The notes below the pieces were generated by a model. It saw nothing but the letters and a program-made list of their open reading frames with translations. It was not told where the DNA came from and ran no database searches. A program made the position numbers and the translations under genes. A stretch of DNA of 64,000 nucleotides, taken from NCBI RefSeq assembly GCF_018614575.1, contig NZ_JAGGOJ010000026.1:1-64000 (forward strand), written 5' to 3'. This DNA is from Streptomyces sp. ISL-10 (lineage in GTDB: Bacteria > Actinomycetota > Actinomycetes > Streptomycetales > Streptomycetaceae). This document shows, one piece after another, positions 6,891-16,217 of this stretch (its first letter is position 1; each line of letters begins with the position of its first letter).

Positions 6891-8804
6891 ATGCGTATCA
6901 GGCGGAACCCGTGCCGAACCGTGGAGCAGCAATTCGTTGGCCTCGGCAACGACGTCGCGGAGACCGGCGCGCCGCCGGACGGCCCGAGAACGGCTCCGGC
7001 GGCCCGGCGGGGCACCTTCCGCCGCGGTACACGCCCCCGGTCGCGGGCGGGGGCGCGTACGGGGATGCGCCGGCTGTTCACCTGGCGACGTCTGCTCGCG
7101 GGGGTGGTGACCGTGGGCGCTCTGCTCGTCGGCGGGTTCACGGTGCTGTACATCGCCATCGACATTCCGGGGGCCAATGATCTGGCGAAGGCCCAGAGCA
7201 ACGTCTATCTCTACAGCGACGGCACACGGCTCACGCGTACCGGCGACATCAACCGTGAGTCCGTGCCGCTCGACCGGGTGCCGAAGGATGTGCAGCGTGC
7301 GTTCGTCGCCGCCGAGAACAGGGACTTCTACAGCGACTCCGGCGTCTCGCTCAGCGGCACCGCACGCGGCATCTTCAACACCGTGGCCGGTCGCGGCAAA
7401 CAGGGCGGTTCGACGATCACCCAGCAGTATGTGAAGAACTACTACCTGAGCCAGGACCAGACCGTCACGCGCAAGGTGAAGGAGCTGGTCATCTCCCTGA
7501 AGGTGGACCGGCAGACCTCCAAGGACGACATCCTCGCCGGCTATCTCAACACCAGTTACTACGGGCGGCTGGCGTACGGGGTGCAGGCCGCGTCACGGGC
7601 CTACTACGGCAAGGAGGCCGACGACCTCACCGTCGAGCAGGGGGCGTATCTGGCAGCGCTGCTGCAGGCCCCGAGCCAGTACGACTGGGCCGTGGCCACG
7701 CCCGGCGGCAGGCGGCTGGCCGTGGAGCGCTGGAACTACGTCCTGGACAACATGGTGGAGGAAGGCTGGCTGGACCCGGCCCGCCGGCAGAGCATGCGCT
7801 TTCCCGTGCCCCTGGCCCCGAAGCCGGTACAGGGGCTCGCGGGCCAGAACGGCTATCTGGTCGACGCGGCGCGGCGGGAGCTGATGGCCACGGGCATCAG
7901 CGAGCAGGATCTGGCGGGCGGAGGCTGGCGGATCACCCTCAACATCGACCCGACCCGGCAGCGGGCTCTGGAGAACGCCGTCGCCGCCGGGCTGGACGGC
8001 GGCCCGGGTGTCGACGGCTCGGCGTCCGGAGCGGCAGACGGCTCGGACCGGCAGGCGGGGGCGGTGTCGGTGGACCCCAGGAGCGGGCGCATCGTGGCCC
8101 TCTACGGGGGCAGGGACTATCTGAAGCACTACCTCAACAATTCGCTCCGCTCCGACTACCAGGCCGGACCGACGTTCGCCCCGGTCGCCCTGGCGGCCTC
8201 CGCCGAGGCCAAGTGGGAGAACAGGGGTCTCGCGGACCCGGCGCTGATCCGCCGGACCGCGACGGACCTGGGCATGAGTCCGCAGGCGAGCGGTTTCACC
8301 GCGCCCGGCGCGACGACACTCGGGCTGATGGGCGTCAGCCCCCTGGAGATGGCGGGTGTCTACGCCACGCTCTCCAACGATGGGAAGAAGGTCACGCCCT
8401 CGATCGTGAAAGCGGCGGAGCGGGCGGGTGAAGCGACACAGCTGCCGCCCTCGGTCGGCGGGCAGGTGGTGCGCCCCGAGACCGCGGGCACAGTCACCGC
8501 GTCGTACGGAGCGGAGCCGTCGCTCGGCAACGGCCGGTTCTCCGTCGTGAGCCCCGCGCAGAGCGCCCGTCCGGCGCAGACCGTGACCGTCGGCGGTCCG
8601 TCGGACGACAGGAAGGCCGACTGGTTCGTGGGCGGCTCCGCCGAACTGGTCACCTCGCTCGCGCTGTTCGGTGAAGACGCGACGTCGCAGAAGCAGGTGA
8701 CGCTGGACGGCGCCGGTGACGGTGGCGCGGCAAGGATCTGGTCGATGTACACGGCGGGCTCTGCCGACAGCCTGCCCCGTCCCCTGCCGGACACGCTCCC
8801 GTAG
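6891..8804 (+). CDS. Class A PBP-like glycosyltransferase with degenerate transpeptidase domain
   Basis: The predicted 637-residue bitopic membrane protein has an Arg-rich cytoplasmic tail and one TM segment (LLAGVVTVGALLVGGFTVLYIAI). A GT51 peptidoglycan glycosyltransferase domain follows, with the catalytic Glu142 in AENRDFY and GGSTITQQYVKNYY, then a C-terminal transpeptidase-fold domain. The usual active-site serine motif GSTFKP is here GPTFAP (Pro427, Ala430). No SxN motif is seen, and KTGT is replaced by VGGPS near 567. The GT activity should be retained; the transpeptidase should be dead. ATG 6891 is chosen because AGAGG lies 9 bp upstream; ATG 6882 and the later MRRLF are alternatives. 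It lies 92 bp after the kinase and may be its regulatory target. Confidence 0.88.
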   Translation: MRIRRNPCRTVEQQFVGLGNDVAETGAPPDGPRTAPAARRGTFRRGTRPRSRAGARTGMRRLFTWRRLLAGVVTVGALLVGGFTVLYIAIDIPGANDLAKAQSNVYLYSDGTRLTRTGDINRESVPLDRVPKDVQRAFVAAENRDFYSDSGVSLSGTARGIFNTVAGRGKQGGSTITQQYVKNYYLSQDQTVTRKVKELVISLKVDRQTSKDDILAGYLNTSYYGRLAYGVQAASRAYYGKEADDLTVEQGAYLAALLQAPSQYDWAVATPGGRRLAVERWNYVLDNMVEEGWLDPARRQSMRFPVPLAPKPVQGLAGQNGYLVDAARRELMATGISEQDLAGGGWRITLNIDPTRQRALENAVAAGLDGGPGVDGSASGAADGSDRQAGAVSVDPRSGRIVALYGGRDYLKHYLNNSLRSDYQAGPTFAPVALAASAEAKWENRGLADPALIRRTATDLGMSPQASGFTAPGATTLGLMGVSPLEMAGVYATLSNDGKKVTPSIVKAAERAGEATQLPPSVGGQVVRPETAGTVTASYGAEPSLGNGRFSVVSPAQSARPAQTVTVGGPSDDRKADWFVGGSAELVTSLALFGEDATSQKQVTLDGAGDGGAARIWSMYTAGSADSLPRPLPDTLP

Positions 8805-9049
8805 GGGCTGTCCGGTGACTTACTGATCGTTTCAGCAGGAAGTTTGTCCACAGCTTTCTGCGCGGCCAGCTCGTCGAGCGCCATCCAGGGGATCCCGATG
8901 CGTTCGGTCCCCCCGTCTCCCGGATAGCGCGGAGGACGTCCGCCTCACTGCTCGTAAGACCATCCGGCGTACGACGCCGATTTCCACAATGATCACGATG
9001 CGTAGGCGCCGCGTCCGGGCATCGGCGCCCACGCCTTGCGCGGGGAGGC

Positions 9050-9301
9050 CGGGATAGCGCGGGCCACACGCACACCGCCGCCGTCGATGTCGAAGTGTGG
9101 GGCAGCGAACCGCCGGGGGCTGTCGGTCAGTGGGAGCCGGCCGGAGCCGGGGAGATCCACTCACCGTCCGGGGTGCTGGACCTGTGGGGCGTTACCGGCG
9201 GCCCTGTGGGGGAGCGGATCGTGCTCGGTGCGCCGGGAGTGTGGCGGGCTCGGGTGTGGTGTGCCGGCCGGAGTGAGGTTGCCGAGCAGGCGGAGAACTA
9301 G
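9050..9301 (+). pseudogene. C-terminal fragment of an unrecognised gene
   Basis: The frame ending at the TAG near 9301 reads VDVEVWGSEPPGAVGQW ... GERIVLGAPGVWRARVWCAG. It looks like the end of a real beta-rich protein of the kind often found beside SMI1/immunity genes. There is no plausible start or ribosome-binding site, and the upstream 8810-9049 holds only short minus-strand shadows. It is probably truncated. Confidence 0.45.
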
Positions 9302-9352
9302 GTTCAACCCGGCGCTCTGTACGGGCGGAACACGCTGTCGGCCGTAGGGGCG

Positions 9353-10630
9353 TCAGCGCTGCCGGGCGATGGCCTCGAGTTCCCGCTTCAGCCGGGCGAT
9401 GGCCTCGTCGGTCGTATCGCGCTGGGCCATGGCATCGTGGACGACGGCCTGGATCACGAGGTTCACCTGGTCGTACCGCGGACTCTTGGGCCGCGGCTTC
9501 GCCGCCAACACGGCCTCCTGGAGCGTGGGCAGGTAGGGGAACTGCCGCACCAGCGAGGGGTCGTTGTAGAGATCTGCCCGAACTGGTGGCAGGCCGCCGT
9601 CGATGAGGACCTGCCGCTGCACCTTCTGGCTGGTCAGGTAGACCAGGAGGTCGGTTGCCGAGTCACGGTGACGGGAGTCCGCGTTGATCGCCAGATTGGA
9701 GCCGCCGAGGATGCCCGCTGCATTCCCGCCCAGTCCCGGCAGCGGCGTCACACCGAACTTGCCTGCGACTTCGGAGTCCTTGCCGCTGGCCAGGGCGTGC
9801 ACGTAGGGCCAGTTGCGCATGAAGAGGAGATGGCCGTCCTGGAAGGCCTTGCGGGACTCCTCCTCCTTGTAGGTGAGCGCCTTCTTGGGGATCCAGCCGT
9901 CGCGGACACCCCGGGCGAGGAGTTCCAGGCCCTGGCGGGCGGCGGAAGAGTCGACAGTCACCCGCCTGCCGTCGTCGACGAGGATCGTGCCGCCCGTGGA
10001 CTGCACGGCCTCCGCGGCGTTCACCGTGAGCCCCTCGTAGGGAAGGAACTGCCCGGCATATCCGTCCAGGCCGTACTTCGGTGCCACCGTCTTGGCCAGT
10101 CGCTCAAGCTCGGCCCATGTGCGCGGCGGTTTCTCTCCCTCTTTTTCCAGCACGTCCTTGCGGTAGTAGAGCAGGCCGGCATTGGTGACATAGGGCAGCG
10201 CATAGAGGCGGCCGTCGAACGTGGCGGTCTGCACCACGGGCGGGAGGAACTGCTTGATCGGGAAGCGGTCGGCGTTCAGCGGGGAGATCCAGCCGGCCGC
10301 GGCGAATTCCGAGGTCCAGGCCACGTCGATGTTGAGCACGTCGTAGCGGGCGCTGCCGGACCGCAGGCTGCTGGCCATCTGGGCCCGGACCTCGTCGGCT
10401 GCCTCCGGGAGCTCGACGAGGGTGACCTTCTCACCGGGGTGTGCTCGGTTCCAGTCCTTCAAGACCCCTTCCAGGTATCCGGTGAGGTCTTCACCGGTCA
10501 CCAGGGTCAAGGGTCCTCTCCTGGCGGCGGACTCGTCGGTCCCACCGCTCCCGGCGGTGGAACCGACGTAGCCGGCGCAGATCAGCGCAGCGACGAGGAC
10601 TCCCCGGCTGGCGGTTCGTGTCCACCGCAT
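9353..10630 (-). CDS. ABC transporter extracellular solute-binding protein (family 1, sugar type)
   Basis: The 425-residue secreted protein has an Arg-containing N-terminus and a hydrophobic signal (RGVLVAALICAGYVGSTAG). The rest matches family 1 solute-binding proteins: LTLVTGEDLTGYLEGVLKDWN, DVLNIDVAWTSEFAAAGW, LYALPYVTNAGLLYYRKDVLE and AFQDGHLLFMRNWPYVHAL. There is no clean lipobox. The ATG at 10630 has AGGAGGAGCC just upstream; an earlier in-frame ATG at 10735 would bury the signal peptide. No permease or ATPase genes adjoin it, so it is an orphan receptor that would need a transporter encoded elsewhere. Confidence 0.9.
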   Translation of the reverse strand: MRWTRTASRGVLVAALICAGYVGSTAGSGGTDESAARRGPLTLVTGEDLTGYLEGVLKDWNRAHPGEKVTLVELPEAADEVRAQMASSLRSGSARYDVLNIDVAWTSEFAAAGWISPLNADRFPIKQFLPPVVQTATFDGRLYALPYVTNAGLLYYRKDVLEKEGEKPPRTWAELERLAKTVAPKYGLDGYAGQFLPYEGLTVNAAEAVQSTGGTILVDDGRRVTVDSSAARQGLELLARGVRDGWIPKKALTYKEEESRKAFQDGHLLFMRNWPYVHALASGKDSEVAGKFGVTPLPGLGGNAAGILGGSNLAINADSRHRDSATDLLVYLTSQKVQRQVLIDGGLPPVRADLYNDPSLVRQFPYLPTLQEAVLAAKPRPKSPRYDQVNLVIQAVVHDAMAQRDTTDEAIARLKRELEAIARQR

Positions 10631-10872
10631 GGCTCCTCCTGGTGCAGCGATGCCAACTCGCCGGGCGCCGTTCCCTGGATGTCCGTTGCCTAGTGGAATG
10701 CTGACGGCGTGGCGGCGGGTGCAGCGATACAGCACGTCAGTCAGCCGTACGCTGGATACCCGTTATGTAAGCGGAATGCTCAACGGTGCGGAGCGGTCCG
10801 TAGCCTTCAGCCGCACGCCGGGCTGTGGGGCACCCGCGCCAAATCCTACGCCGGGAAGGGAGGCGGGCGAAC

Positions 10873-11379
10873 GTGCGTCTCCACCTCCTGGCACTCCTGG
10901 CGAAGGGGCCCGCCCACGGCTACGAGCTCAAGCAGGCGCTGGAGGGCCTGCTGGGCGCCGCGTACCCTCAGCCGAATATCGGGCAGATCTACGTCACCCT
11001 CGGCAGACTGGAGAAGTCGGGACTGATCGAGGGCGAGGACGTCACCCAGGAGAACCGCCCGAACAAGCGCATCTACCGGCTGACCCCGGCAGGGCGTAAG
11101 GCGGTAGCGGAATGGTTCGAGAAGCCCACCGACGAGCCGCGGGTGCGGGACGAGTTTTTCATGAAGCTCGCCCTGGCGTCGGACTCGGAAGTGGCCGATC
11201 AGATCGCGCTGATCAACCAGCAGCGCCGCCACTACCTCAACACCATGCGTGATCTTTCGAAGCTGGCAGCGACCGAGGACCGGGACAACCGGCTCGCGCA
11301 GCTGCTCATCGAAGGGGCGATGCTGCACCTGCAGGCGGACCTCGACTGGTTGGAGCGCTGTCAGGAGGAGCTGGAATGA
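10873..11379 (+). CDS. PadR family transcriptional regulator
   Basis: The 168-residue protein has the PadR winged helix (LHLLALLAKGPAHGYELKQALE ... GQIYVTLGRLEKSGLI ... RIYRLTPAG) and a C-terminal helical dimerisation region. The GTG at 10873 has AAGGGAGG 9 bp upstream and places the helix-turn-helix at the usual distance from the N-terminus; ATG 10825 is less likely. The stop overlaps the ATPase gene start by 4 bp. PadR proteins commonly repress an adjacent exporter until a ligand binds, so it most likely controls its own operon with the MacB-like transporter. Confidence 0.93.
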   Translation: MRLHLLALLAKGPAHGYELKQALEGLLGAAYPQPNIGQIYVTLGRLEKSGLIEGEDVTQENRPNKRIYRLTPAGRKAVAEWFEKPTDEPRVRDEFFMKLALASDSEVADQIALINQQRRHYLNTMRDLSKLAATEDRDNRLAQLLIEGAMLHLQADLDWLERCQEELE

Positions 11380-12188
11380 ATCGCGAGGCGTCTTCTGGGG
11401 GCGGCGCCGACGAGATCGCCTCCCCGACGGACGGGAAGGAATCCACCGAGGCTGAGCCTCTCCTGCGGGCGGAGGGCCTGGTCAAAACGCATCAGGCCGA
11501 GGGAGCTGCCGTCAGGGCCGTGCGGCGGGTCGATCTGAGTGTGGGGCGCGGCGAGTTCCTCGCGGTGACCGGCCCCTCCGGAGCGGGCAAGTCCACGCTC
11601 CTCCACCTCCTCGGCGGACTCGACCGGCCCGACAGCGGGCGCATCTGGCTCGACGGCCGGCGGGTCGACGGCTACAGCGAGGCCCGCTGGGCCGTGCTGC
11701 GTCGACGCAGCATCGGCATCGTCTTCCAGTTCTTCAACCTGGTCTCCCACCTGACGGTGGCGGACAACGTCGATCTGCCCGCGCTGCTGGCCGGCAAGAC
11801 CGCGCGGCGCGCACGGGAGGATCGCGCCGAGCTTCTCGCCGACCTCGGCCTGGAGGGCAAGGAGAACAGCACGCCCGGCGAGCTCTCCGGCGGTGAGCAG
11901 CAGCGCGTCGCTCTTGCCCGCGCCCTGGTCAACCACCCCGCCCTGCTGCTCGCCGACGAGCCTGCCGGCAGTCTGGACAGCAAGGGCACCCGCGAAGTGC
12001 TGAGGCTGCTCTCCCGCTTCCACCAACGCGGCCAGACCATCGTGCTCGTCACCCACGACGCCCGGATGGCAAGCGCCGCGGATCGGGTCATCAGCCTCTT
12101 CGACGGCCGGATCGTCGACGACGTCGTACTCGGCCGCGAAGGCCCGCGTCGTGGCGGGGTGTCCGGAACGCTGGAACTCGGGGGCTGA
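11376..12188 (+). CDS. ABC transporter ATP-binding protein (MacB/LolD type)
   Basis: The 270-residue ATPase has Walker A GPSGAGKSTLLHLLGG near residue 67, Q-loop FQFFNLVSHLT, signature LSGGEQQRVALARAL near 170, Walker B LLLADEPAGSLD near 190 and the H-loop VTHDARMA. The short distance between domains and the sequence type match the MacB/LolD/FtsE group that pairs with FtsX-like permeases, and such a permease follows after 3 bp. The first 30 residues are a hydrophilic extension. It forms an operon with the PadR gene; the substrate is unknown (peptide, lipid or drug). Confidence 0.95.
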   Translation: MNREASSGGGADEIASPTDGKESTEAEPLLRAEGLVKTHQAEGAAVRAVRRVDLSVGRGEFLAVTGPSGAGKSTLLHLLGGLDRPDSGRIWLDGRRVDGYSEARWAVLRRRSIGIVFQFFNLVSHLTVADNVDLPALLAGKTARRAREDRAELLADLGLEGKENSTPGELSGGEQQRVALARALVNHPALLLADEPAGSLDSKGTREVLRLLSRFHQRGQTIVLVTHDARMASAADRVISLFDGRIVDDVVLGREGPRRGGVSGTLELGG

Positions 12189-12191
12189 ACG

Positions 12192-14498
12192 ATGCGTGCC
12201 GTGGCGCTGTGGGTACGGGCCGACCTTCGGGTACGCCGCGGCGAGGCGCTGTTCCTGGTCCTGGCGACCGCCGGGATCATCGTCTCCCTGCTGCTCGCCG
12301 GGGCGTTCCTCACCTACGCGGCCAACCCGTGGCAGCGCGTGTTCACCCAGTCCTCCGGCGCGCACGTGTGGATCCAGACGAAAGCAGGCCTCGACCCCAA
12401 GGAGCTGGCCGGGCTCGAAGGGGTGCGGGCCACGTCGGGGCCGTTCCTCACCGGCCCTGCGACCGCCGACCTCGCCGGGAGCAGAGCGGCGGTGCAGCTG
12501 CGCGCCGCCACCTCGACCCCGCCAGAGGTGGCCAGGCCGCTGATCACCTCCGGGCGCTGGTTCGCCTCCGGGGCCGGCGACGAAGTGGTTCTGGAGGGCT
12601 CACTGGCCCGCGCCCTGTGGGCCGAGCCCGGCGACCGGCTGCACGTGCGCGGGGAAGGCGCAGCCGCAGGCACCCTGCGCATCATCGGCATCGCCGACAC
12701 GGCGGAGCCCCCGTACGAGCCGGGAGAAGTCCCCGGCGTGGCATGGGTGCCCACCGCCACGTTCCTGCGGCTCGAACCCGGCGAGCGCCATGAACAGGTC
12801 ATCGGCCTGCAGCTCGCTGATCCGGAGCACACCGACTTCGCCGTCCAGCGTGCGGTCACCGAACTCGGCGCCGACCAGATCTCCGGGATCTCCACCTGGC
12901 AGGAGGCCCGAGCCGCCGCCCAGGGAAGCGACCGCCTGCTCGGACTGCTGCTGGGCGTCTTCGGCCTGGGCGCTCTGCTGGCCGCAGGATTCGCCGTGGC
13001 GGGCGCCGTCAGCACCAGAATCCGCAGTTCGCTGCGCGACATCGCCGTCCTGAAAGCCATCGGCTTCACCCCCGCGCAGCTGATCCGAATGTTCCTGGCC
13101 GAGTACGTCACCCTCGCGCTGCTGGGCATCGCCGCCGGGACGCTCCTGACCGAGCTGCTCGGCGCCGAGCTGCCCGGCCGGGCCGGCGACGCGGTGCAGC
13201 TCTGGCAGGCACTGCCGGGCCACATCTGGGTTCCTGCGGGGATCGCGGTGGGCGCGGTACTCCTGATCACCGCCACGACCAGCTCGGCGGCCTGGCGGGC
13301 AGGCCGCGTGTCTCCCGTACCCGTCGCACGGGCCACCGTCCCCGCCACCCGGCGGATGTCCGGCACGACCCGGCGGGCTCTGGGCCTGCGCCTGCCGCCC
13401 GCCCTGGTCCTCGGCTGGCGCGGAGCCTTCCAATATCCCCTGCGGGCCTGCGCGGCGATCGCCCGGCTGGCCGTTCCCATCGTCCTGATCACGATCGCCC
13501 TGGGCACGTGGACCACCCTCGACCGGTTCGACAGCGACCCGCAGGACGTCGGGATCGTCGCCGCCCTCACCGCCCGCGGCGACGACCTCGACGACACATC
13601 CATGCGGAGGTTGGTGACTGCGGACCCCGCCGTCACCGCGGCCTATCCCGGCGCCGACGTCACGGCGCTGGTGCCCGGCCAGACCGGCACGATCACGCTC
13701 CGGGGCCTGGGCACCACGGCCCGCCCCTATCCCTTTGCCGTGGCCGAGGGCCGCCCGCCCGACGGCCCCGACGAGGCCGTCGCCGGACAAGGACTGCTGG
13801 ACCTGCTCGACGTCGAAGTGGGCGACTGGGTCCGCATGACCGTCCGAGGCACTCCGCAGATCCTTCACATCGTCGGCCGCATCATCGAGCCCGAGGACAA
13901 CGGACGGGTGATTTCCACTTCCCTGGACACTCTGCGCGAGCGCGACCCCGCACTCCGGCCGGACTTCTACTCCCTCGTCCTGAGGCCCGGAGCCGATCCC
14001 TCAGAGGTCGGTGAGCGACTCTCGGAACGAGCGTTGGGACGGTTGGACATCCGCGAGAGCGCCAACATCGCCGACGAACTCTCCTCCGTACGCCCGGTGG
14101 TTGCCGGACTGATCGGTGTGCTGGCGCTGATCGGCCTGGCGGAGCTGTCCACCACCATCGCCGCCGGCGTACGGGACCGACGGCGTGACCTGCTGGCCCT
14201 CAAAGCCATCGGGCTGACACCCCGCCAGATCATCGCGGTGATTGTGGCGGGCACCGGCTTCATCGCCCTGGCGGCCGCCCTCGTCGGTACAGGTCTGGGA
14301 CTCCTGGCCTCCCAGTGGCTCATCGATGTCCAGGCCGCCTCCAGCGGCATCGGCGCGGGCATCGCCCAGCTCCCGCCACCCGGCGCTCTCATCCTCCTCG
14401 GCGTGGCGGCAGTCGCCGGAGCGGTCGCCGTCTCGCTTCTGCCCGCACTGCGGGCCGTCCGGCACCGTCTCGCGGACACCCTCAGCGACACGCTGTAA
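12192..14498 (+). CDS. FtsX-like ABC transporter permease
   Basis: The 768-residue membrane protein has an N-terminal TM segment (LFLVLATAGIIVSLLLAGAFLTY) and a large extracytoplasmic MacB-like periplasmic domain. A first FtsX domain follows (LLGVFGLGALLAAGFAVAGAV ... RDIAVLKAIGFTPAQLIRMFLAEY), then a second extracytoplasmic domain and a second FtsX domain (GVRDRRRDLLALKAIGLTPRQIIAVIV). The two copies of the LKAIGxTPxQ motif show the internal duplication typical of actinobacterial permeases of about 800 residues. It is the last gene of the PadR operon. Confidence 0.94.
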   Translation: MRAVALWVRADLRVRRGEALFLVLATAGIIVSLLLAGAFLTYAANPWQRVFTQSSGAHVWIQTKAGLDPKELAGLEGVRATSGPFLTGPATADLAGSRAAVQLRAATSTPPEVARPLITSGRWFASGAGDEVVLEGSLARALWAEPGDRLHVRGEGAAAGTLRIIGIADTAEPPYEPGEVPGVAWVPTATFLRLEPGERHEQVIGLQLADPEHTDFAVQRAVTELGADQISGISTWQEARAAAQGSDRLLGLLLGVFGLGALLAAGFAVAGAVSTRIRSSLRDIAVLKAIGFTPAQLIRMFLAEYVTLALLGIAAGTLLTELLGAELPGRAGDAVQLWQALPGHIWVPAGIAVGAVLLITATTSSAAWRAGRVSPVPVARATVPATRRMSGTTRRALGLRLPPALVLGWRGAFQYPLRACAAIARLAVPIVLITIALGTWTTLDRFDSDPQDVGIVAALTARGDDLDDTSMRRLVTADPAVTAAYPGADVTALVPGQTGTITLRGLGTTARPYPFAVAEGRPPDGPDEAVAGQGLLDLLDVEVGDWVRMTVRGTPQILHIVGRIIEPEDNGRVISTSLDTLRERDPALRPDFYSLVLRPGADPSEVGERLSERALGRLDIRESANIADELSSVRPVVAGLIGVLALIGLAELSTTIAAGVRDRRRDLLALKAIGLTPRQIIAVIVAGTGFIALAAALVGTGLGLLASQWLIDVQAASSGIGAGIAQLPPPGALILLGVAAVAGAVAVSLLPALRAVRHRLADTLSDTL

Positions 14499-14549
14499 CA
14501 GATGGTACGCGCAAGGCGTGACCGCCGGACCGACCCGCCCCGCTCGGAT

Positions 14550-15083
14550 CTACGCGGCCCGCGATGCGTACGGGGCGACGGTCCGGGCGACACGCAGTCC
14601 GACGCCGCAGCGCCAGCTGTCGGGGTGAGTACGGATGTCGATCCACTCGGCCAGATACTCGACGATGCCCAGCCCGCGCCCGTGTTCGTCGTCGGCATCG
14701 GTTCCGCGGGGGCGGGGCAGGTCGGTGGAGGGCCCGGTGTCGACGACGTCGATGCACAGATCCTGAGCCGACAGGGACACACTCACCGTCATCTCGGAGC
14801 CGCCGTGCTGCGCGGCATTGCCGGCCAGTTCACTGACCACCAGGACAGCGCTGTCCCGGTCCGGACCGGTCACGCCCCAGCGGTTCAGGAGGCCGGCGAC
14901 GAAAGCCCGGACGGTGCCTACCCGGCAGGCCTGCGCGGGGAGGGAGATCATCGCCCGCTGGAACGTGTCCTCGCCCGGCCCGGCCGGAGCGGAAGGCGCC
15001 GTGGGCGGGACGACGGGTGCGCGCCCTGGCAGAGGACGGAGCCTGCCTGGTGTGATCGTGGAACTTGCCTGGGTGGGAACCAT
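14550..15083 (-). CDS. ATP-binding protein (anti-sigma-factor-like serine kinase, HATPase_c_2)
   Basis: The protein of about 177 residues has a single HATPase domain. The N-box VVSELAGNAAQHG and the G-box motifs VVDTGPSTDLP and GRGLGIVEYL are clear. It is of the RsbW/SpoIIAB-like class very abundant in Streptomyces, expected to bind ATP and perhaps phosphorylate or sequester a regulatory partner. No sigma factor or STAS gene adjoins it. ATG 15083 has only a weak GAGG upstream. The start could be downstream, since the first 35 residues are low-complexity. Confidence 0.85.
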   Translation of the reverse strand: MVPTQASSTITPGRLRPLPGRAPVVPPTAPSAPAGPGEDTFQRAMISLPAQACRVGTVRAFVAGLLNRWGVTGPDRDSAVLVVSELAGNAAQHGGSEMTVSVSLSAQDLCIDVVDTGPSTDLPRPRGTDADDEHGRGLGIVEYLAEWIDIRTHPDSWRCGVGLRVARTVAPYASRAA

Positions 15084-15689
15084 GACGTGCCTCGCTGACC
15101 TCAGCCATCCGGGCGAACATCGGCACGCGTCCCCGCGTGACACGCCGCTCGGCAGTGTCGGGCACGAGCGCCAGGAGAGCTCCCGGCCGGCTGCGATCAG
15201 CCGCTCATCTCGTGCGGGTCAAGCTGTTGTACATACATGTTAAGTACGGCGCAGAAGGGAAGTCAACGTATTCCCGAAGAAAACCGCAGGAAACATACCT
15301 CCGCCTGGCAGCGGCATCCGTCTACGGACAAACACGGTTAAGTAAACCGATAGGCATCAGGGCCACGCCGGAAATCCTGCCCGTCCGGGCGACTGGGCCA
15401 AGACGGCTGAATGTGCGCAAGGCCCGCCAGGCCGACCTGCGGGCGGTCGGGAGGCCAACCGGGGGCTGACCCGCGCGCCAAACCTGGGGGGCATCCGCCC
15501 CTGGGGCGTCAGCCCCGCCTTCGAGTCGGCCGTCGTCGTGCCAGGTCGCCTCCGGGGCCGGCAGTCGCCGATCCCACCCGCCCGAACGCGGCGGTCCATT
15601 CCAGGCATGAGAGACGTCATGGCCCCCGACCCCACTTGCTGGACGGATCAGCAAGCGCCGGGGGTGAGCTCCTGCAGGACGGCCTGCCT
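15084..15689. other. Intergenic region, no confident gene
   Basis: The stretch 15220-15360 is much more AT-rich than the surroundings and contains CGGTTAAGTAAACCG near 15336, a 5-bp inverted repeat, so it may hold promoters. The remainder has only frames without starts or family resemblance. Confidence 0.5.
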
Positions 15690-15900
15690 TCGAGCAGCGC
15701 GAACGCCTCCCGGTGGCTGGCCAGTGCCTCCTCGTAGCGGCCCATCTGCCGCAGCGCGACGCCCAGGCAGGCACCACGCCTGATTGTTGAGGTGCCCGTC
15801 CTCGCGGGCCAGCGCCAGCGCCTGATGCAGGTGCTCCGCTGCCTCGTCGGGTTCCTCGCGGGGCGGAGGCCACGCCGAGCGTGATCCGGGCCGTCAGAGC
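15690..15900 (-). pseudogene. TPR-domain fragment, frameshifted
   Basis: On the minus strand a frame reads EPDEAAEHLHQALALAREDG and, after a shift, GVALRQMGRYEEALASHREA. These are consecutive tetratricopeptide repeats as found in SARP/AfsR-type and NB-ARC regulators. At least two frameshifts and the absence of the rest of the protein show a decayed fragment. It has no neighbour that would identify the parent gene. Confidence 0.6.
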
Positions 15901-16217
15901 GGGCGGCCAGGCCAGTAGGCGTAGGGCCGCGGCTCGACGGTCCTCCGCTACAGCATCAGTGTGCCGACGGGCACCCCGGCTGCCAGGAGGGCGGCCGTCC
16001 CGTCGCCGGTCGGCATCACGAACACCAAAGCGCCGCAGAGGAGGCCGCCTGCAGCCTTGCGGTCCTTCCCATGACCCGTCATCCCGCCTCCCTTTCAGTC
16101 CATACGGCCTTCTCACGCCAGCAGGATGACGGAGCGCCGGTTTCGCACCCGAGGGCGTATCCGAGGACGAGGTTCAGCGAGGTGTGGAATGTGCAGCCGG
16201 GGGACCGGGACGGCCGG

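Noticed and set aside
15084..15360. tRNA or small RNA gene in the AT-rich stretch
   Set aside because: No cloverleaf arms, CCA-like end or strong terminator could be found by eye.
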